The notes beneath the pieces were generated by a model. The model did not search any database, had not been told where the DNA came from, and worked only from the letters and a program-made list of their open reading frames with translations. A program made the position numbers and the translations under genes. 64,000 bases of DNA from Stenogyne calaminthoides (taxonomy: Eukaryota; Streptophyta; Magnoliopsida; Lamiales; Lamiaceae): positions 19,065,853 to 19,129,852 of the forward strand of contig JBBCBC010000002.1 in NCBI GenBank assembly GCA_037126765.1. Direction: 5' to 3'. Below are positions 22,665-34,662 of the stretch, one piece after another. Numbering within the stretch: the stretch's first letter is position 1; each line of letters opens with the position of its first letter.

Positions 22665-25600
22665 CTACAGGTATTCCACACATCTCGTAGAGCCTACCTT
22701 GACTGCTGCAACATTGTCTTCTTCATAGATGTCATCTTGAGCAAGACACATGTTTAGAGTTGCATTGAAAGCAATCTTGTCCACCTTCCCGTCAGGAGTA
22801 TTCTTGTACTCCATTACTTCAACTTCAAAAAAAACAGAATGCAAACTCTGAATTTTCGCTTCTCTCATTATGCAGTCAAAGAACGCTGGATGCTTGTTAC
22901 TCAGCCAATTTCTGAATATTTCATCCTTGTCATCAGTAATGGGAATGATCTGGTTTTATGTAAGCCGTTATGTACCATTCGCCTTTGATCTTCTTCCATT
23001 CCTTCACCAGATTCTTGTCCGGCTTAACAATCACATCCACATCTCCAGGCAGAATTGGCTCTACTCCACCTGATCCTTCTCCAGATCTAGCAACTAACCC
23101 TTTCTTCTTCTTGATTTGATAGGATCTGTCCAGACTTGATGCATCTTCCAGTTTCTTCTTTCTGGTGAGCTCTTCAGCTTTTCTCTTTACAGCAAGTTCT
23201 TTCTTCTTCTTTTCTGCAGTAGTTGTTTTCTTGATTTTCTTTGCCGCTTTTGCTTTTTCATCAGACTCGGTTGATGAAGAAATGACTTCTGCTTGTTCGA
23301 GTGTTGCAGCTGCTTCAACATCTTTCTTCATTCTCTTCTGATCCAGCTTGATCTGGATCCCAGCAACATAGTTCTCAACCTGATTTAGTCTTCCTTGGAC
23401 TTCAGCATCTTTCTCTTCTTCCCCCTTTTGGTTCCCTCAAAAAGCATCTTCAGTTCAGTACTGAGGTTACCAATCTGACTTGTCAGTGCTTGCTTCAGTT
23501 CTTCAAGGGCAGGAGACTTGATCTCAGTATCAGGTTGTGCTGATTCAACAACAGCAAACATCGAACTTTGAGCTTGATCAACAACCGTGCTTAACCTGGT
23601 TTACACATTTTCAAGTTTATCTGCATAGTGATTGATCCTCTTCGTAGCATCAACATGATCATTCTGCAGTTTTGTGAGTTGATTTATCTTCTCATTCATC
23701 ATCAGCGTGAATTGCAGATTTCTTCTTTCTTCAATTTGAGCCAATTTCTCATTTACCTCAACCATTTTGTCAGCAGTGTTATCTCTGAAATCCTCACTCA
23801 GTCTCATGCAGTGAGTAGAGACATTCTCAATTTTTGTTCTGATGGCTGTCTCTAAGGTTCGTGGAACAAAAAAGCTTATATCATCTCTGAACATTTGAGC
23901 CATGTTCGCACGAAACGTATTCTTGATATACTTCATCAGATTTTCTTCAAAATTTGGAGAGGTTTGAAGAATTTGAACTACCTGACCTCCTGATGTTGAG
24001 GGGCCTTCGACCTCCATTTCTTCAGCTTGACTCCTCTCAGCAGTCAGGTCTATCAATTGCTCGACTGATTGAGCCTCATTTCTTTGGCTGTCTTTTCCGT
24101 GTCAGCCATCTATTTAAAGATCTCCTCTATGCTTATCGGACCCCCACCATCAATCTCTTCTTCATCATTAGATTCCTTCATATGCTGCATTGCTCTACTC
24201 TATTTGACCATCTTGTGGGGTTATATCCCTGTGCATCGGGGTATTTGGCATGCCCAATTGCCTTGTGATAAGGCCGGCTACCGCATCATCAGATAGCAAA
24301 TCAGGAGCAGTCTCAACCCCAGAAATCTTGTGCATCTTGATTTTGTAATCAAGGAAGGGTCTGATTCCTCCTTTCTGCTCGAGAACCATCCCAAAATCTT
24401 CAAACTTCTTTAATCTGATGTCTCTCCTGGTGAGGACATCAAGAACAGTATCTCTTGCTTCCTGCTTGATGGCAAGTTCGGGATATCTTTCTTCAATCAT
24501 TTTCTCCAATCTTCGCCGGATAATCTTCTCAGTAAATGACAGAATATCTGGTTCTGGTGGAGATTGTGAAGGAGATACAATAGATATTGGAACAGCTGGA
24601 GCTGGTAAAGAAGCCTCCCGATGAGAAGACTTAGGAGAGATGGGTATTGTCATCGGCGGCTCAGTTTGAGCAGGTCGTTTGGAAGGTGATTGGCCTGGTG
24701 ACTCTCTGGAAGCTTGTCTAGGAACTCTAGGCAATCTGCTGATCAGAATGCGATCATCATCAGAATCAGGTGATTCATCCACCAGTTTTGTCTGTTTCTT
24801 CTGCTTCCCTTTGAAAGCAACATCAGCAATTGGTGCAGACTTGGCCTTCTTGGCAACTGGTTCTTTGAAAACTATTCCCTTTTTTGGTTTTCTGGTGGGA
24901 GCTTTTCTTTTCTGACCACCCTTGCCTTTCCTTCGGACTACCATAGCTGGTTTAACAGCTGGTGCATCATCATCATCAGCTAAACCAGGAATTACCTTGT
25001 TGATAATTATCATTTTCTTGTGTGTTAACACATAGGGGATCATTTCGTCTTCACTCCAGTCTCTCTCTTTCATCAGGTCAATAAGAATCAGGGAGACTTT
25101 GTGCAACATCGTGATCTTTGCAGTAAGCACCACTTTGTAGTCTTCCACCACAAACTTTGCTGATTCCTCCAGAACCTTCTTTTCAGAAATCCTTGCCAAT
25201 CGATTTTGGCATTGTGAATTATAGCAGCCATCATTTTGACCTTGTCCTGAGTGACCGCATCTAGGCTGTAAGTAATTCCAGCAATCACTTTCTGGACGAT
25301 ATCGAACAGCAATCTGAACTACCTCTTCAGCATTGGTTTCTTAAACCGTTTTGTGTGATGAGCATCAGCAGGGCGAAGTATAAAATCTAAAATAGCCCTT
25401 TCTTTCTAGTGCTATATACATATGGCATAATCCAGTCCGCCGGAGCAGGGAGTCTAAAAATTCTTTGTAAATATTCATCGGTGATTTCTAAGTGCTCTCC
25501 CTGGACCTCCGAGTATAGAACTCCATCATGGTCTCTCAAATTGTGTAGAAATTCGAGAGCACCATCTATCAAAATTGAATCTGCGCTCGCTGAACAGTAT

Positions 25601-25809
25601 GTTTTTAGACCACATTCTTTCAACATCTTTAGGATCTCGAGCGATTCTAGATCCATTGTCATTTTAAAATCCATGCACCTCTCTTCAATAACTTCATCTG
25701 CAAATTCCCTGAACATTAGATCTTTTGGTTCCGGTTCCGGTGATGCGCGGGATGATGAGTGGGCGGTTTCAGCGATAGCTCTTACTTTTGGTGCCATTTC
25801 TACAGACAT
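22665..25809 (-). pseudogene. Element C extra 3' ORF (env-position ORF with plant-transposon-protein-like domain), broken
   Basis: It lies downstream of RNase H on the same strand, a place where SIRE/Maximus-type Copia elements carry an additional ORF. Pieces in order are 25809-25387, 25312-25088, 25199-24195, 24056-23601, 23331-22933 and 22868-22665, split by frameshifts and stops. The first piece starts MSVEMAPKVRAI and contains LEFLHNLRDHDGVLYSEVQG and EYLQRIFRLPAP, like the domain labelled putative plant transposon protein. The next piece has a Lys/Arg-rich stretch (KRKAPTRKPKKG) that could be a nuclear signal, then a Pro/Ser-rich region. The fourth and fifth are predicted coiled coils with Lys-rich runs. 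I see no clear signal peptide or membrane segment, so calling it an envelope would be unsupported. Confidence 0.65.
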
Positions 25810-25814
25810 TTAGA

Positions 25815-26580
25815 ACAATTAGTATTTGAGAAATAGACACAATATCAACTATAATAGTTCTATTGAAAACAACAAAATAACATACCAGATAATATGCTCA
25901 GCGATATGAACTCAGATTGAATTTAGCAAGTGTGTGTGTGAAATGGAGAGAGATTTTGAGTTCACAAGAAATAATTGCAGAGTAAAAATTTTTCGTGAAG
26001 TGAAAGAGTGTATTTTGGTTGACAAAGGGTTTTAAAAACAAGAGGGAAGGAACATAATCATTTACAAAATTGGAACTCCAAATGTCGTCTTATCAAGATC
26101 GACAGTTTGTGTGAGGCGGTTTTTTAAAGTGCAGATCATGTGGTTAGGAAAAATGTAGACCACAACTTTTAGATTTTAAAAGGGCGTATTTAATGCATTT
26201 AATACATATTCCTCACGTCTGCATTTAATGCATGTCAGTGCGACGTCACTAAAATAATATTTAAATGCGAGATATACTCAATCAACACATAAATGAAAAC
26301 AGAAACAGCTGGAATTAGAGATACATATCTGATTGACTGATATTGTAATCAGTCAATTACCACGAGAGTTTAACTGTTTTACTCCTGTCTGACCATTAAG
26401 TGTTGATCTGATTTTTGAGCCTCTAATCCTTAAATCTTTCCCACCAATGTCCCTTTCTGATCAATTCTCTACTGATCCTCTCATATCAGTTGAAGTTTTC
26501 CCTTCAACTGTCACCGTTTATCTTATCAGTACCCTACTAATCATTTCTTATCAGTTGAAGTTCCCCCTTCAGCTGATCTC
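25815..26580. other. Element C spacer between RNase H and the extra ORF
   Basis: No frame of note. Near 26500 and 26562 the minus strand has short purine tracts (GAAGGGGGAAC-like), resembling internal polypurine tracts. The spacer may hold a promoter or splice acceptor for the extra ORF; neither can be shown here. Confidence 0.5.
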
Positions 26581-26581
26581 T

Positions 26582-27720
26582 CTAACTTGGCCAGTTTCTT
26601 AACCAGCTGGTCTTGGATACCAATCCACCGAAGACTTCAGATGCATTCTCTCCTAAGTCCAGTAGCCCTAACTCAATTGATAGTTCTCTGAAATGGACTT
26701 CAGCTAATGGTTTGGTTAAGATATCAGCCCTCTGCTTATCAGTATGGATCTTTTCCATTCTGATATTCTTCTTTTCCACATGATCTCTTACGAAATGATG
26801 TCTGACGTCCACATGCTTGCATCTTGTATGTAGAACTGGGTTCTGAGTGATTGCGATAACACTATTACTGTCACAGAATATGGGTACATTCGTGGCTGCA
26901 ATGTTATAATCCCTCAGTTGCTGACTAAGTCAGAGCAGTTGGGAGCAATAACTTCCTGCGGCCATGTATTCTGTTTCAGTAGTAGATGTGGCAACAAATG
27001 TGTATTTCTTTGAAAACCAAGAGATCAGTTTACTACCTAAGAACTGACATATACCTGAGGTTGAATTTTTGTCTATTCTGCAACCTCCATAATCAGAATC
27101 AGAATACCCACTAAGCTCTAGATTATCATCTGATGGGTAGAATAAACCAAGGTTTATTGTTTCCTTCAGATACTTAAGAATCCGCTTAGCTGCTTCCAGG
27201 TGGCTTTGCATTGGATTTGCCTGAAATCTAGCACATACACCTACAGCAAATGTTATATCTGGTCTGGTGGCATTTAGGTATAATAAAGATCCAATGAGAG
27301 CCCTATATTCTTTCTGATTAGTTTTTTGACCATTTTCATTTGGATCCATCTTGAATCTAGTCATCATAGGAATTTTGGCTACCTTGTTGTTCTGAACTCC
27401 AAACACAGCCAACAAACTCCTAGTATACATTGCCTGACAGGTGAATATCCCTTTTGTACTTTGTTTGACTTGAAGTCCTAGAAAGTAATTCATCTGACCC
27501 ATCATGGACATCTCGAACTTCCCTTGCATCAGTTTGCTGAATTTTTCACATAAACTTTTGTTGGGAGATTCGAAGATGATATCATCCACATAGATCTGAA
27601 CAATCAGAATGTATTCACCATCTTCTATTCTGAACAAGGTTCTGTCTATGACTCCTTTAGTGAATCCACTATCTATCAACAACTGGGATAGTGTATCATA
27701 CCAAGCTTGGGTCTGACTGA
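26582..27720 (-). pseudogene. Element C reverse transcriptase C-terminal half and RNase H (N-terminal half deleted)
   Basis: Minus-strand coding starts abruptly at TQAWYDTLSQLLIDSG, normally preceded by YGLKQAPR. It then has the catalytic box QIYVDDIIFE with both Asp, MGQMNYFLGLQVKQ and SLLYLNATRPDITFAV. RNase H follows with SGYSDSDYGGCRIDKNSTSG and TETEYMAAGSYCSQLL; a stop near 26927 interrupts it before the end KHVDVRHHFVRDHVEKKN. The fingers and palm before the YVDD region (roughly 200 residues) are missing, and the integrase linker (DLDDSPGQSD) joins directly near 27715. It is therefore a deletion derivative. Confidence 0.85.
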
Positions 27721-28860
27721 CCTGGTGAATCATCAAGATCAAAGTTAGGAACATACACTGTAATGTGATCTGATTCCTTTTCTTTGATGCTTAACTGATC
27801 CATTTTCTGAGCATTATGTACATCTTGTTCTGGTACGGCTCGTTCTGAGGTAAATTTCTCCTGATTAGATGTTGACTCATCAAAGACTACATGAGGTGTT
27901 TCTTCCACAAATAGAGTTTGCCTGTTGAACACCCTGAAAGCCTTGATGGTTGAGGAATATCCTAAGAATATACCCTCATCTGACTTGGCCTTAAAGGTTT
28001 TCAACTGACTCTTCCCATTGTTGTGAATGAAACACTTGCACCCAAAAACATGGAAGTAAGAAACACGAGGTTTTCTGCCGTTCCACAGTTCATAGGGTGT
28101 TTTGAAGTGAATCTTAGTCAGAGAACATCTATTCTAAGTATGGCATGCAGTGTTGATTGCTTCTGCCCAGAAACGGTTTGGAGTTGCATGTTCAGCCAAC
28201 ATTGTGCGAGCAGCTTCTTTGAGTGTTCTGTTTCTCCGTTTTGCTACACCATTCTGTTGTGGTGTTCTGGCAGCTGATGTCTCATGTTGTATACCAAACT
28301 TAGTGCAAAAATTAGTTATAAAAGAGTTTAGAAACTCTGTACCTTTATCTGATCAGATTTTCACAATACTGACACCCTTCTCATTCTGCAATCTTATGAG
28401 CAGCTCATGTATCTTTGTTGTAGTTTCATTCTTCTTATACAAGAATACAACCCAGGTGAACTTGGAGAAGTCATCCACGATCACTAGAGTATATTTGCGT
28501 CTGCTGAAACTAAGTGGTGTAACTGGTCCAAACAAATCCATGTGGAGCAGTTGTAGTACTCTGCTGGATGTTGGTCCTGGGATCCCCTTAAATGAGGCTT
28601 TAACCTGTTTTCCCTTCTGACATGCGACACATGTCTGATCCTTAGAGAATACCTCATTCGGGAGACCCTCAACCAGGGACATCCTTGCTATCTTGTTAAG
28701 AGTTTTAAAGTTTAGATGACTCATTCTCTTGTGCCAGAGCCAACTACTACTTTTGGAATTCCTAACAATCAGGCATGCATTTCTTGGACAACTGTTCCAA
28801 TCTGCAGTGTAGATCATTCCTTTTCTGGAGCCAGTTAGCAAAATCCGTTGAGTAGCTCGA
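27700..28860 (-). pseudogene. Element C integrase (HHCC and DDE regions, broken)
   Basis: Zinc site: LWHKRMSHLNFKTLNKIA and CVACQKGKQV. Core: LLHMDLFGPV (first Asp), VIVDDFSKFTWV, then a TGA just before SDKGTEFLNSF (second Asp present). At the Glu position it reads NGVAKRRNRTLKEAA, so the catalytic Glu is Lys. The C-terminal part reads FHVFGCKCFI and DEGIFLGYSSTIKAFRVFN. Frameshifts occur near 28350 and 28020. The linker after it ends at the RT deletion. Confidence 0.82.
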
Positions 28861-29130
28861 TTCTTGATAGTTCATTGATCAGTCGAGAACTCAACACTGA
28901 ATCCGTTGTCGCAGAATTATGAAACCAATAACTGGTTGTGCTTTAAACCATCGACATACGAGACTCCAGTAACCTATACATCATCATTCACTAAGGTGCC
29001 AAACCCTCTGGTAAAACCAAAGTTATCGTCACCAAAGAGTACACGTGGGACTTCTTATTCTATGTATGAACAGAGGAGATGCTTGTTGCCTGTCATGTGC
29101 CTTGAGCATCAAATATCGATGTACTAGATA
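28860..29130 (-). pseudogene. Element C protease remnant
   Basis: On the minus strand the motif usually reading WYxDSGCSRHMTG appears with the codons after Asp changed to Ile and a stop, followed by CSRHMTGNKHLLCSYI. Downstream GVSYVDGLKHNQLL marks the protease end. The Gly of the active-site triplet is lost, so the protease is inactive. Confidence 0.7.
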
Positions 29131-30133
29131 GTTGCTTGTACACCTCCTTTATTGGCCAAACCCACACGAACCTGCAATCAGATCAGGCTTTAGGTACCCC
29201 AGTAGGATTGGGTCCTGAGGGGTTAGTGTTACCTTTCGGGATCCAAACAACTTCTATGATAATCATCAAGATTAGATGGCCTGATTTTTCTCCCATAAAC
29301 ATCTACATAATCATACATCTCTTCATGTGCATTCTGATCACTATGGTTATGAGTGTGAGCCTTGGATGAATCAGAAGACTTGGGATTTTTCTTGTTTGTC
29401 TGTCTTTTTTTAATCTAGTGAGGCTCAGGTGCAGTTGTCCTGAATTTCTGGTTAAAGGGATAGGTACGACTACTATCATCAAAAGATTCATATCTTCTTT
29501 GCACAGATGGTTTGGTCAGTTTACCTTTAGCATGCTGGTTAGGCAGCTTATCCTGATTAGGTTTCAGCTGGAACTGTCCCTTGCGAGATGGTCCAGGTTG
29601 ATACATAGTCTGTTGATTAGATTGAAGTCTCTTCAGAAGAACATGGTTCTTCTATTGATTCCTCGATTGTTGCTTAATCAGTTGGGGTCCATTTCTATTC
29701 CCTTTCTGATAAGGCTTTGGCTTTACCTGATCAACTGGTTTCTTTCCCTTATCAGATGCAGGTTTAGCATGATGTGCATCTTTACCAGAAACCTTCTTTG
29801 ATTCACCTTTTGAGAATTAACCAATTGGGACATGTGAGGATCCAGAAGGGCCTTTAAACCCAATATCCTTCTTATCAGCTGGCTTGCGATAGTAGTTGTT
29901 CAGATTTTGAATAGTTTCAGATGAGTTTTTGAAAACTTCTACTTTTTTTCGCAAACTGTCCTCACTGATTTTTAGACTCTCATGCAGTCGGAAGCATTTA
30001 TCAAACTTCTACTTGCCTCTTTATCCTTGACAAGATGAATATTCTCAGCCCTTAACTTATCGTTCTCATCTTTCACTATTGTATAAATGTCTACTGCATT
30101 AGAGAGATCATCAAGCAATTGCTCATGGTAGAG
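29131..30133. other. Element C gag-protease linker, frames broken
   Basis: The minus strand should encode the stretch between the gag knuckle and the protease. Fragments such as AVDIYTIVKDENDKLRAENI (coiled-coil-like) and basic NRGINRRT-like runs are visible in changing frames. I cannot support one continuous product. Confidence 0.55.
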
Positions 30134-31530
30134 CTACAGGTCAATCTCTCCAGCAGGTGTACTTAGCACAACAGGTGTGGAAATAGAAAGCATAGAAGAT
30201 TTAGAGATTACCTCAGTTTGATCAGTTTCTTTGGCCATGAGACAGATATCGTCATCAGATGAGAATATCACATCGTCGAAATCATAAGTTGTTGTCATCA
30301 GACATAAGTCCTCAACAGATGAATATTCAGAATCATCTGATGGCAGGTAGGAATCATCTATACCTGATGTATCAGCAACCATGGCTTTTCTGTCCCGGTA
30401 CCGTTGCTTTCTCCTGTTTCGCTTTTCTTCTCTCTCCTTGGGAGTCAGGTCAGGGCAATCTGCGCTGTAGTGACCTGGTTTCTGACAGTTGAAACATGCT
30501 CCAGGTTCCACGGAATTTCTTCTCCCAGGTGAGTCATTTCATCGATAGGATCTGTCAGGAGATTCTCCAGTTTGCCTGTAATCAGAACCTCTTCGATTTG
30601 TTCTATCATCTCGTATGTCGTCCTTTCAATCATCTCTTTTCTCTTCTCTGCGATCATCTCTTCGATCATCTCTTCTGTCATCAGAACGATTTCTTTCTTG
30701 TGATCTGTCAGATGATCTTCTATCTCTTCCTCTGCATTTTCTGTAGTCATGATAGAATTTCCGATACTTGCTTAGTTGAACATTGGATCGTTCAAGCTTT
30801 CTGGTTAGCAAAGCAATCTGTTCTGCCTGACTTATGACATTTCCTATTGGTTCAGTAGACCTCGAACTGCTGCTAGCTGCCTTGAATGCATCTGCTTTTG
30901 ATGTGGCAGGTGTAACTTCAGTAGGTGTCTCGTCTTCTTCTTGACATCTTTCAATCAGGTCAAATTCATGAGCTTTTAGACTCAGAAACAGGTTGCTTGG
31001 CTTCATCTTCGCAATATCTTGACAATCTTTTATCACAGTTACTTTCATGTCCCATTTCTTGGTCAGGGACCTCAAGATCTTGTAGTTTCATCTGATAGCA
31101 TCTTAAGTTTCTCAAACTTCACCAGTTCAGCTTGCAGTCAGCTGTCCTTAATTAGATCGTTTCCTTCACATATCTCAACAAGAGTATCCCACATCTGCTT
31201 AACAGTCTTAAGATACTCGATCTTCTCACGTGTTGTCTTGTCCACTCTCTTCATGATGATATGCCTGGCTACAGTATCCAAATTTGACAGTTTTCTTTCT
31301 TCAGCATTCATCAGTGAAGGACTCTTTCTGATTCTAGCTCCGGTTGGATGTGCTGGATCACCTCCTTCAGCTGGGTTATTGTAATATATGATGATGGGTC
31401 CTTGTTCAAGAACTTCCATCATTATGTTTCTTATCGCACCCAGATGGTTGCTCATGAGTATGGTCCAGTCAGCATACTCATCAATGGAGAACTTAGGTAG
31501 ATCAAGATACATCCCAGATGTGTTATCCAT
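30134..31530 (-). pseudogene. gag: Element C gag (capsid-like part, Arg/Asp repeats, CCHC knuckle), frameshifted
   Basis: The first frame, 31530-31138, starts MDNTSGMYLDLPKFSIDEY and contains YADWTILMSNHL and VKQMWDTLVEICEG, typical of Copia capsid. After a shift the frame from 31075 holds LFLSLKAHEFDLIERC and an unusual charged run of DDRRDDRRDD type near 30660. It ends with the zinc knuckle CFNCQKPGHYSADC at about 30497-30456 and an acidic tail. The start was chosen because it is the first Met about 130 bp after the primer binding site. One frameshift and a stop near 30625 break it. Confidence 0.8.
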
Positions 31531-31656
31531 GTTGAATATGTGAGTTTAAGGCAAATGAGTTTTAAAAACAGGTTTTTCAAAGACCTGTTCAAGTGACCAC
31601 AATGGTTCTTCCTCAAGAATCGATGATACTCAAAGCTAGTGGTCCGTAGAACCACT

Positions 31657-31670
31657 GCTCTGATACCAAT
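31657..31670 (-). promoter_or_regulatory. Primer binding site of element C
   Basis: The minus strand reads ATTGGTATCAGAGC immediately after the 5' LTR. TGGTATCAGAGC is complementary to the 3' end of plant initiator tRNA-Met, the usual Copia primer. Confidence 0.9.
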
Positions 31671-33153
31671 TGTAGGTCCCGAACGGGTTTTAGTGAGGCA
31701 GAAGTCTAGAGGGGAGGGGTGAATAGACTTCTGAAACTTTTTCGTGAGATCAGGTGTGAAAGTAAGTTTCCTGATCAGAGTGCGAGTGAATCAGTATGGA
31801 CTGATATCCAACTTACTGATTGCTCAAGAGCAGATCAGTTCGGTGTCTATCAGCTTAACTGATTGTGCTAAAGATAAGATTAACCAGTGTAAAAACCAGT
31901 TTTTCAAATCAGATCCTAAATTTTCTGAAACAGATCAGAGGATGAAGTGCCAAACTGATCAGATCAGCTGCTTGATGCAAAACTGATCCATACTTAGAAT
32001 ATGCATGCAAGTTTGAATAACAGGTTTGTGTATAAGTGTAAAATAAATAAATCACACAAAATTTATAGTGGTTCAGACAACTTGTCCTACGTCCACTCTT
32101 CCCTACAGCGGGGGCACCTGCTAAACCAACTGGACTTAGATTAATGTGTTAGTCCAACACAATACAACAAATGTTTCAAGAGTTCTCACTCAACCAATCC
32201 CAGAAATCAAGACTAGAAACCCTAGCTTGAGATCTTACTAAACAAACTTAACTTAACACTTGGTTTGGGTATAAGATTTGAGTTGTTCCAACTGGAATTC
32301 TATCCTATCTTTTGAGTAGCCTAAAGTTAAAGGATAAGAATTCTTGCTAAGAACTATGGAATGAACACTTAGAAATATTCTTGAGTTCTTGGTGTTCTTC
32401 GTGCGGAAATGGCTTGTGTTTGAGCTTTTAATAATTTTCGTAACCTTACTCTGAAGGTTTGATCCCATATTTATAGGCCTTGAAATCAAAGAGCCGTTGG
32501 AGAGCAATTTGAATTTCAGGCTATTTTTGGTAGCTTGCAGGCTTGATTTGACGTGCTCAGGGGCGGTCCATGTCGTCTTCGTGTATATTTGTCCTTTATA
32601 GCCATTTGCCATGATACGCCATATCCTGCATCATCAGTTTTCGTACATATGTGTCGAGTTCTTAGTGGCTAGCAAGTATACTGATTCGGCACATTGCAGA
32701 ACCAGCTAAGTTGACATTCTTCTTATTTGATTTCCTCCGTATGTTTTGGATACGAGGGTAAGCTTATCTCATTTCTGACTTATCTTGATTGACTGATCAG
32801 TATTTTACTAATCAGGCTACCTTGAGTCTTCTGATATAGTTGTCTTAGCTTCAACTATATCGACTCTTTTGATATCCTAGAAAGAAAAGGTCTTCTTGAT
32901 ATAGTGTCGATGTTCTTCTGATCTTTGACATCTTCTGATCTAAACTTCTGATGGCTTCTGCTGATCTTATCTTTTTATCTTCGGCATTACTCTGTACATA
33001 TTGAGTTCTCCCTCAATATGTGACCTAATCTATTTCGTCAGCTGTCTAACATGTTCAACTGGTTTCCTAACTCATGATCAGTCGACTAACAGGTTCGACT
33101 GGTCCTATTACAATTGTTTTGGAACTTCCATCAAAACTATAAATTTTCCATCA
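31671..33153 (-). repeat. 5' LTR of element C
   Basis: 1483 bp, read on the minus strand from TGATGG at 33153 to CCTACA at 31671. It matches 4748-6109. Its outer end has changed from the expected TGTTGG to TGATGG. It contains about 120 bp not found in the other LTR. Confidence 0.92.
32468..32475 (-). promoter_or_regulatory. TATA-like box in the 5' LTR of element C
   Basis: Minus-strand CTATAAATATGGGATC, conserved in both C LTRs. This LTR would start the genomic RNA. Confidence 0.5.
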
Positions 33154-33630
33154 GACACAAGCAGTGTATTGACTGGGTATAGTGATGCTGATTGGGCTGG
33201 AGACATTGATGATAGGAAAAGCACAAGTGGTGGTTGCTTTTACATGGGTAACAATTTTATTTTCGGGTACAGTAAGAAACAAAATTGTGTTTCACAATCT
33301 ACAATAGAATCTGAATACATTGCTGCTGGTAGTTGTTGTACACAACTTTTGTGGTTGAAAAATATGTTTGATGACTATGGACTTGAGAATGATATTCTGA
33401 CTGTGTTTTATGATAATACTAGTGTTATTAACTAAAAACCCAGTACAACATTCTCTTACTAAGCACATAAGTATAAGACATCATTTTATAAGAGGCCTTG
33501 TAGAAAAGGAAATTGTGAAGTTAGAGTATGTTCCCACTGATAATCAACTTGCTGATATTTTTATTAAAGCCCTTGATCATGAGAGGTTTTCCTTTCTGAG
33601 GAAATCTCTTGGTTTGTGTACTATCTGAGT
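33154..33630 (+). pseudogene. Element A RNase H (continuation after element C)
   Basis: It continues the RT/RNase H protein cut at 4747. The motif LTGYSDADWAGDIDDRKSTSG holds the first catalytic Asp residues, and STIESEYIAAGSCCTQLLWL the Glu. A TAA at 33433-33435 interrupts it, after which another frame reads HISIRHHFIRGLVEKE and VPTDNQLADIFIKALDHERF, the normal end. The join needs removal of element C and one copy of the gacac TSD. Confidence 0.88.
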
Positions 33631-34564
33631 TCTGTAGGGTGGATGTTGTAACAAATGTGTCAACATTTGAAGCAACATCTGGTTTGATTTTTGTAGCACT
33701 TGGTTGATTTGATCGATTCTCACTAATTAAATGTGTTTTTGAGTAAAATTCTTATTGAGTCAAGTCATTGTGATTCTATCTGGACACACACTTCTTAAAT
33801 GCACAAAAAGAAAAGAAAAGATACACACATTGGATGTAATCTCTCACTGAGTAACTATAGAGCACAAAATTCCCTACTACAATGCCTTCTTTTCAAAAGG
33901 TGATTGATATAACATCAATTTGCTCATAATCCACTGAGTAACTATGGGGCACGGTGTTCGCTACTACGATGTTCTCTTTTCAAAAGGTGGATCAATATGA
34001 GTTAAGTGTATGAGAAGAAAAGAAAAGATTAAAAGTGCAACATTGGCTGAGTAAATTAGGCAAAATGAATGTTGAAGTGTGTGTGTGTCGTTCTTGATTG
34101 CTGCATTGACTTGATTTGACTGAGTTTTACTTGGATAATTATTTAAATGTGACAATTTGATTAAATTGATTATTTAATACAAAAATTAGCCACACTTTAT
34201 TTAATTTCAGGTATTGCATTGTTTTTATTTTTGTTTTTCGAGCATTTTGTTTTTGTAAAAATGGGCAGAGAACACGTTTGTTTTGCAGTGGAAATAGTGG
34301 GAGTGATGGTTTTATCACATTGTACCCCATGATCTCCATTTCCAGAACTTTCACATTGTGGGATCATGGCTTGTAACATTGCTGATTTCGGATTCTACTT
34401 AAGGATCGAATGGGTGTTGCATTTTGTACTTAAAACTTGAATTGAGTTTGTGCGTACGAAAGTTTGAAGAGTTTAAAGGTATTACTGGTTTTATCATAAA
34501 GTATTAGTTAGAATTGAATTTTTAATTATACTTGTCACTAACTCTTTTTTATATATATAGCAAA
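33631..34564. other. Element A spacer between RNase H and extra ORF
   Basis: No ORF of note. It contains a near-repeat of about 110 bp (ACTGAGTAACTAT...TACTAC and TTTTCAAAAGGTG appear around 33846-33902 and 33932-33988). Such a spacer before a third ORF also exists in element C. Confidence 0.55.
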
Positions 34565-34657
34565 ATGGCTGGAAATCAAAACACTTCACCAAACACGCCT
34601 TCAAACCCTTCCTCTAAAAACCATGAAATCGCAAACCCACTTGATCTTCTTGCATCA
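34565..34657 (+). pseudogene. Element A extra 3' ORF, first part (split by element B)
   Basis: The ATG at 34565 opens MAGNQNTSPNTPSNPSSKN and runs to the atggc target site of element B. With B and one TSD copy removed the frame continues without a break into ATSIDSPN at 44209. This is good evidence that the ORF is real and that B inserted within it. Confidence 0.75.
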
Positions 34658-34662
34658 ATGGC

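Larger units (their letters stand above)
4748..33153 (-). mobile_element. Element C: minus-strand Ty1/Copia retrotransposon with extra 3' ORF, carrying a CACTA insertion
   Basis: It is bounded by LTRs 4748-6109 (3') and 31671-33153 (5') and by a perfect 5-bp TSD, gacac (4743-4747 and 33154-33158). Outside it the RNase H of element A joins up in frame. On the minus strand the order is 5' LTR, PBS (TGGTATCAGAGC) next to 31670, gag, protease, integrase, RT, RNase H, a long extra ORF, PPT (AAAAAGGGGGAAAT) and 3' LTR. Without the 16.3-kb CACTA, C is about 12.1 kb, large for Copia but normal for SIRE/Maximus types. The RT has lost its N-terminal half and other domains have stops, so C cannot move by itself. 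Confidence 0.92.

Noticed and set aside
22665..25809. Calling the C third ORF an envelope gene
   Set aside because: No signal peptide, furin-like site or convincing membrane segment is visible.
24418..25813. Plus-strand frames opposite the C third ORF
   Set aside because: Antisense shadows; the minus strand has ordered motifs and lies in the orientation of the element.
28023..28620. Plus-strand frames over the C integrase, rich in Cys and Ser
   Set aside because: They are antisense to recognised integrase motifs.
31657..31670. tRNA-like sequence CTCTGATACCA as part of a tRNA gene
   Set aside because: Only the 3' end is present; it is the primer binding site next to an LTR.
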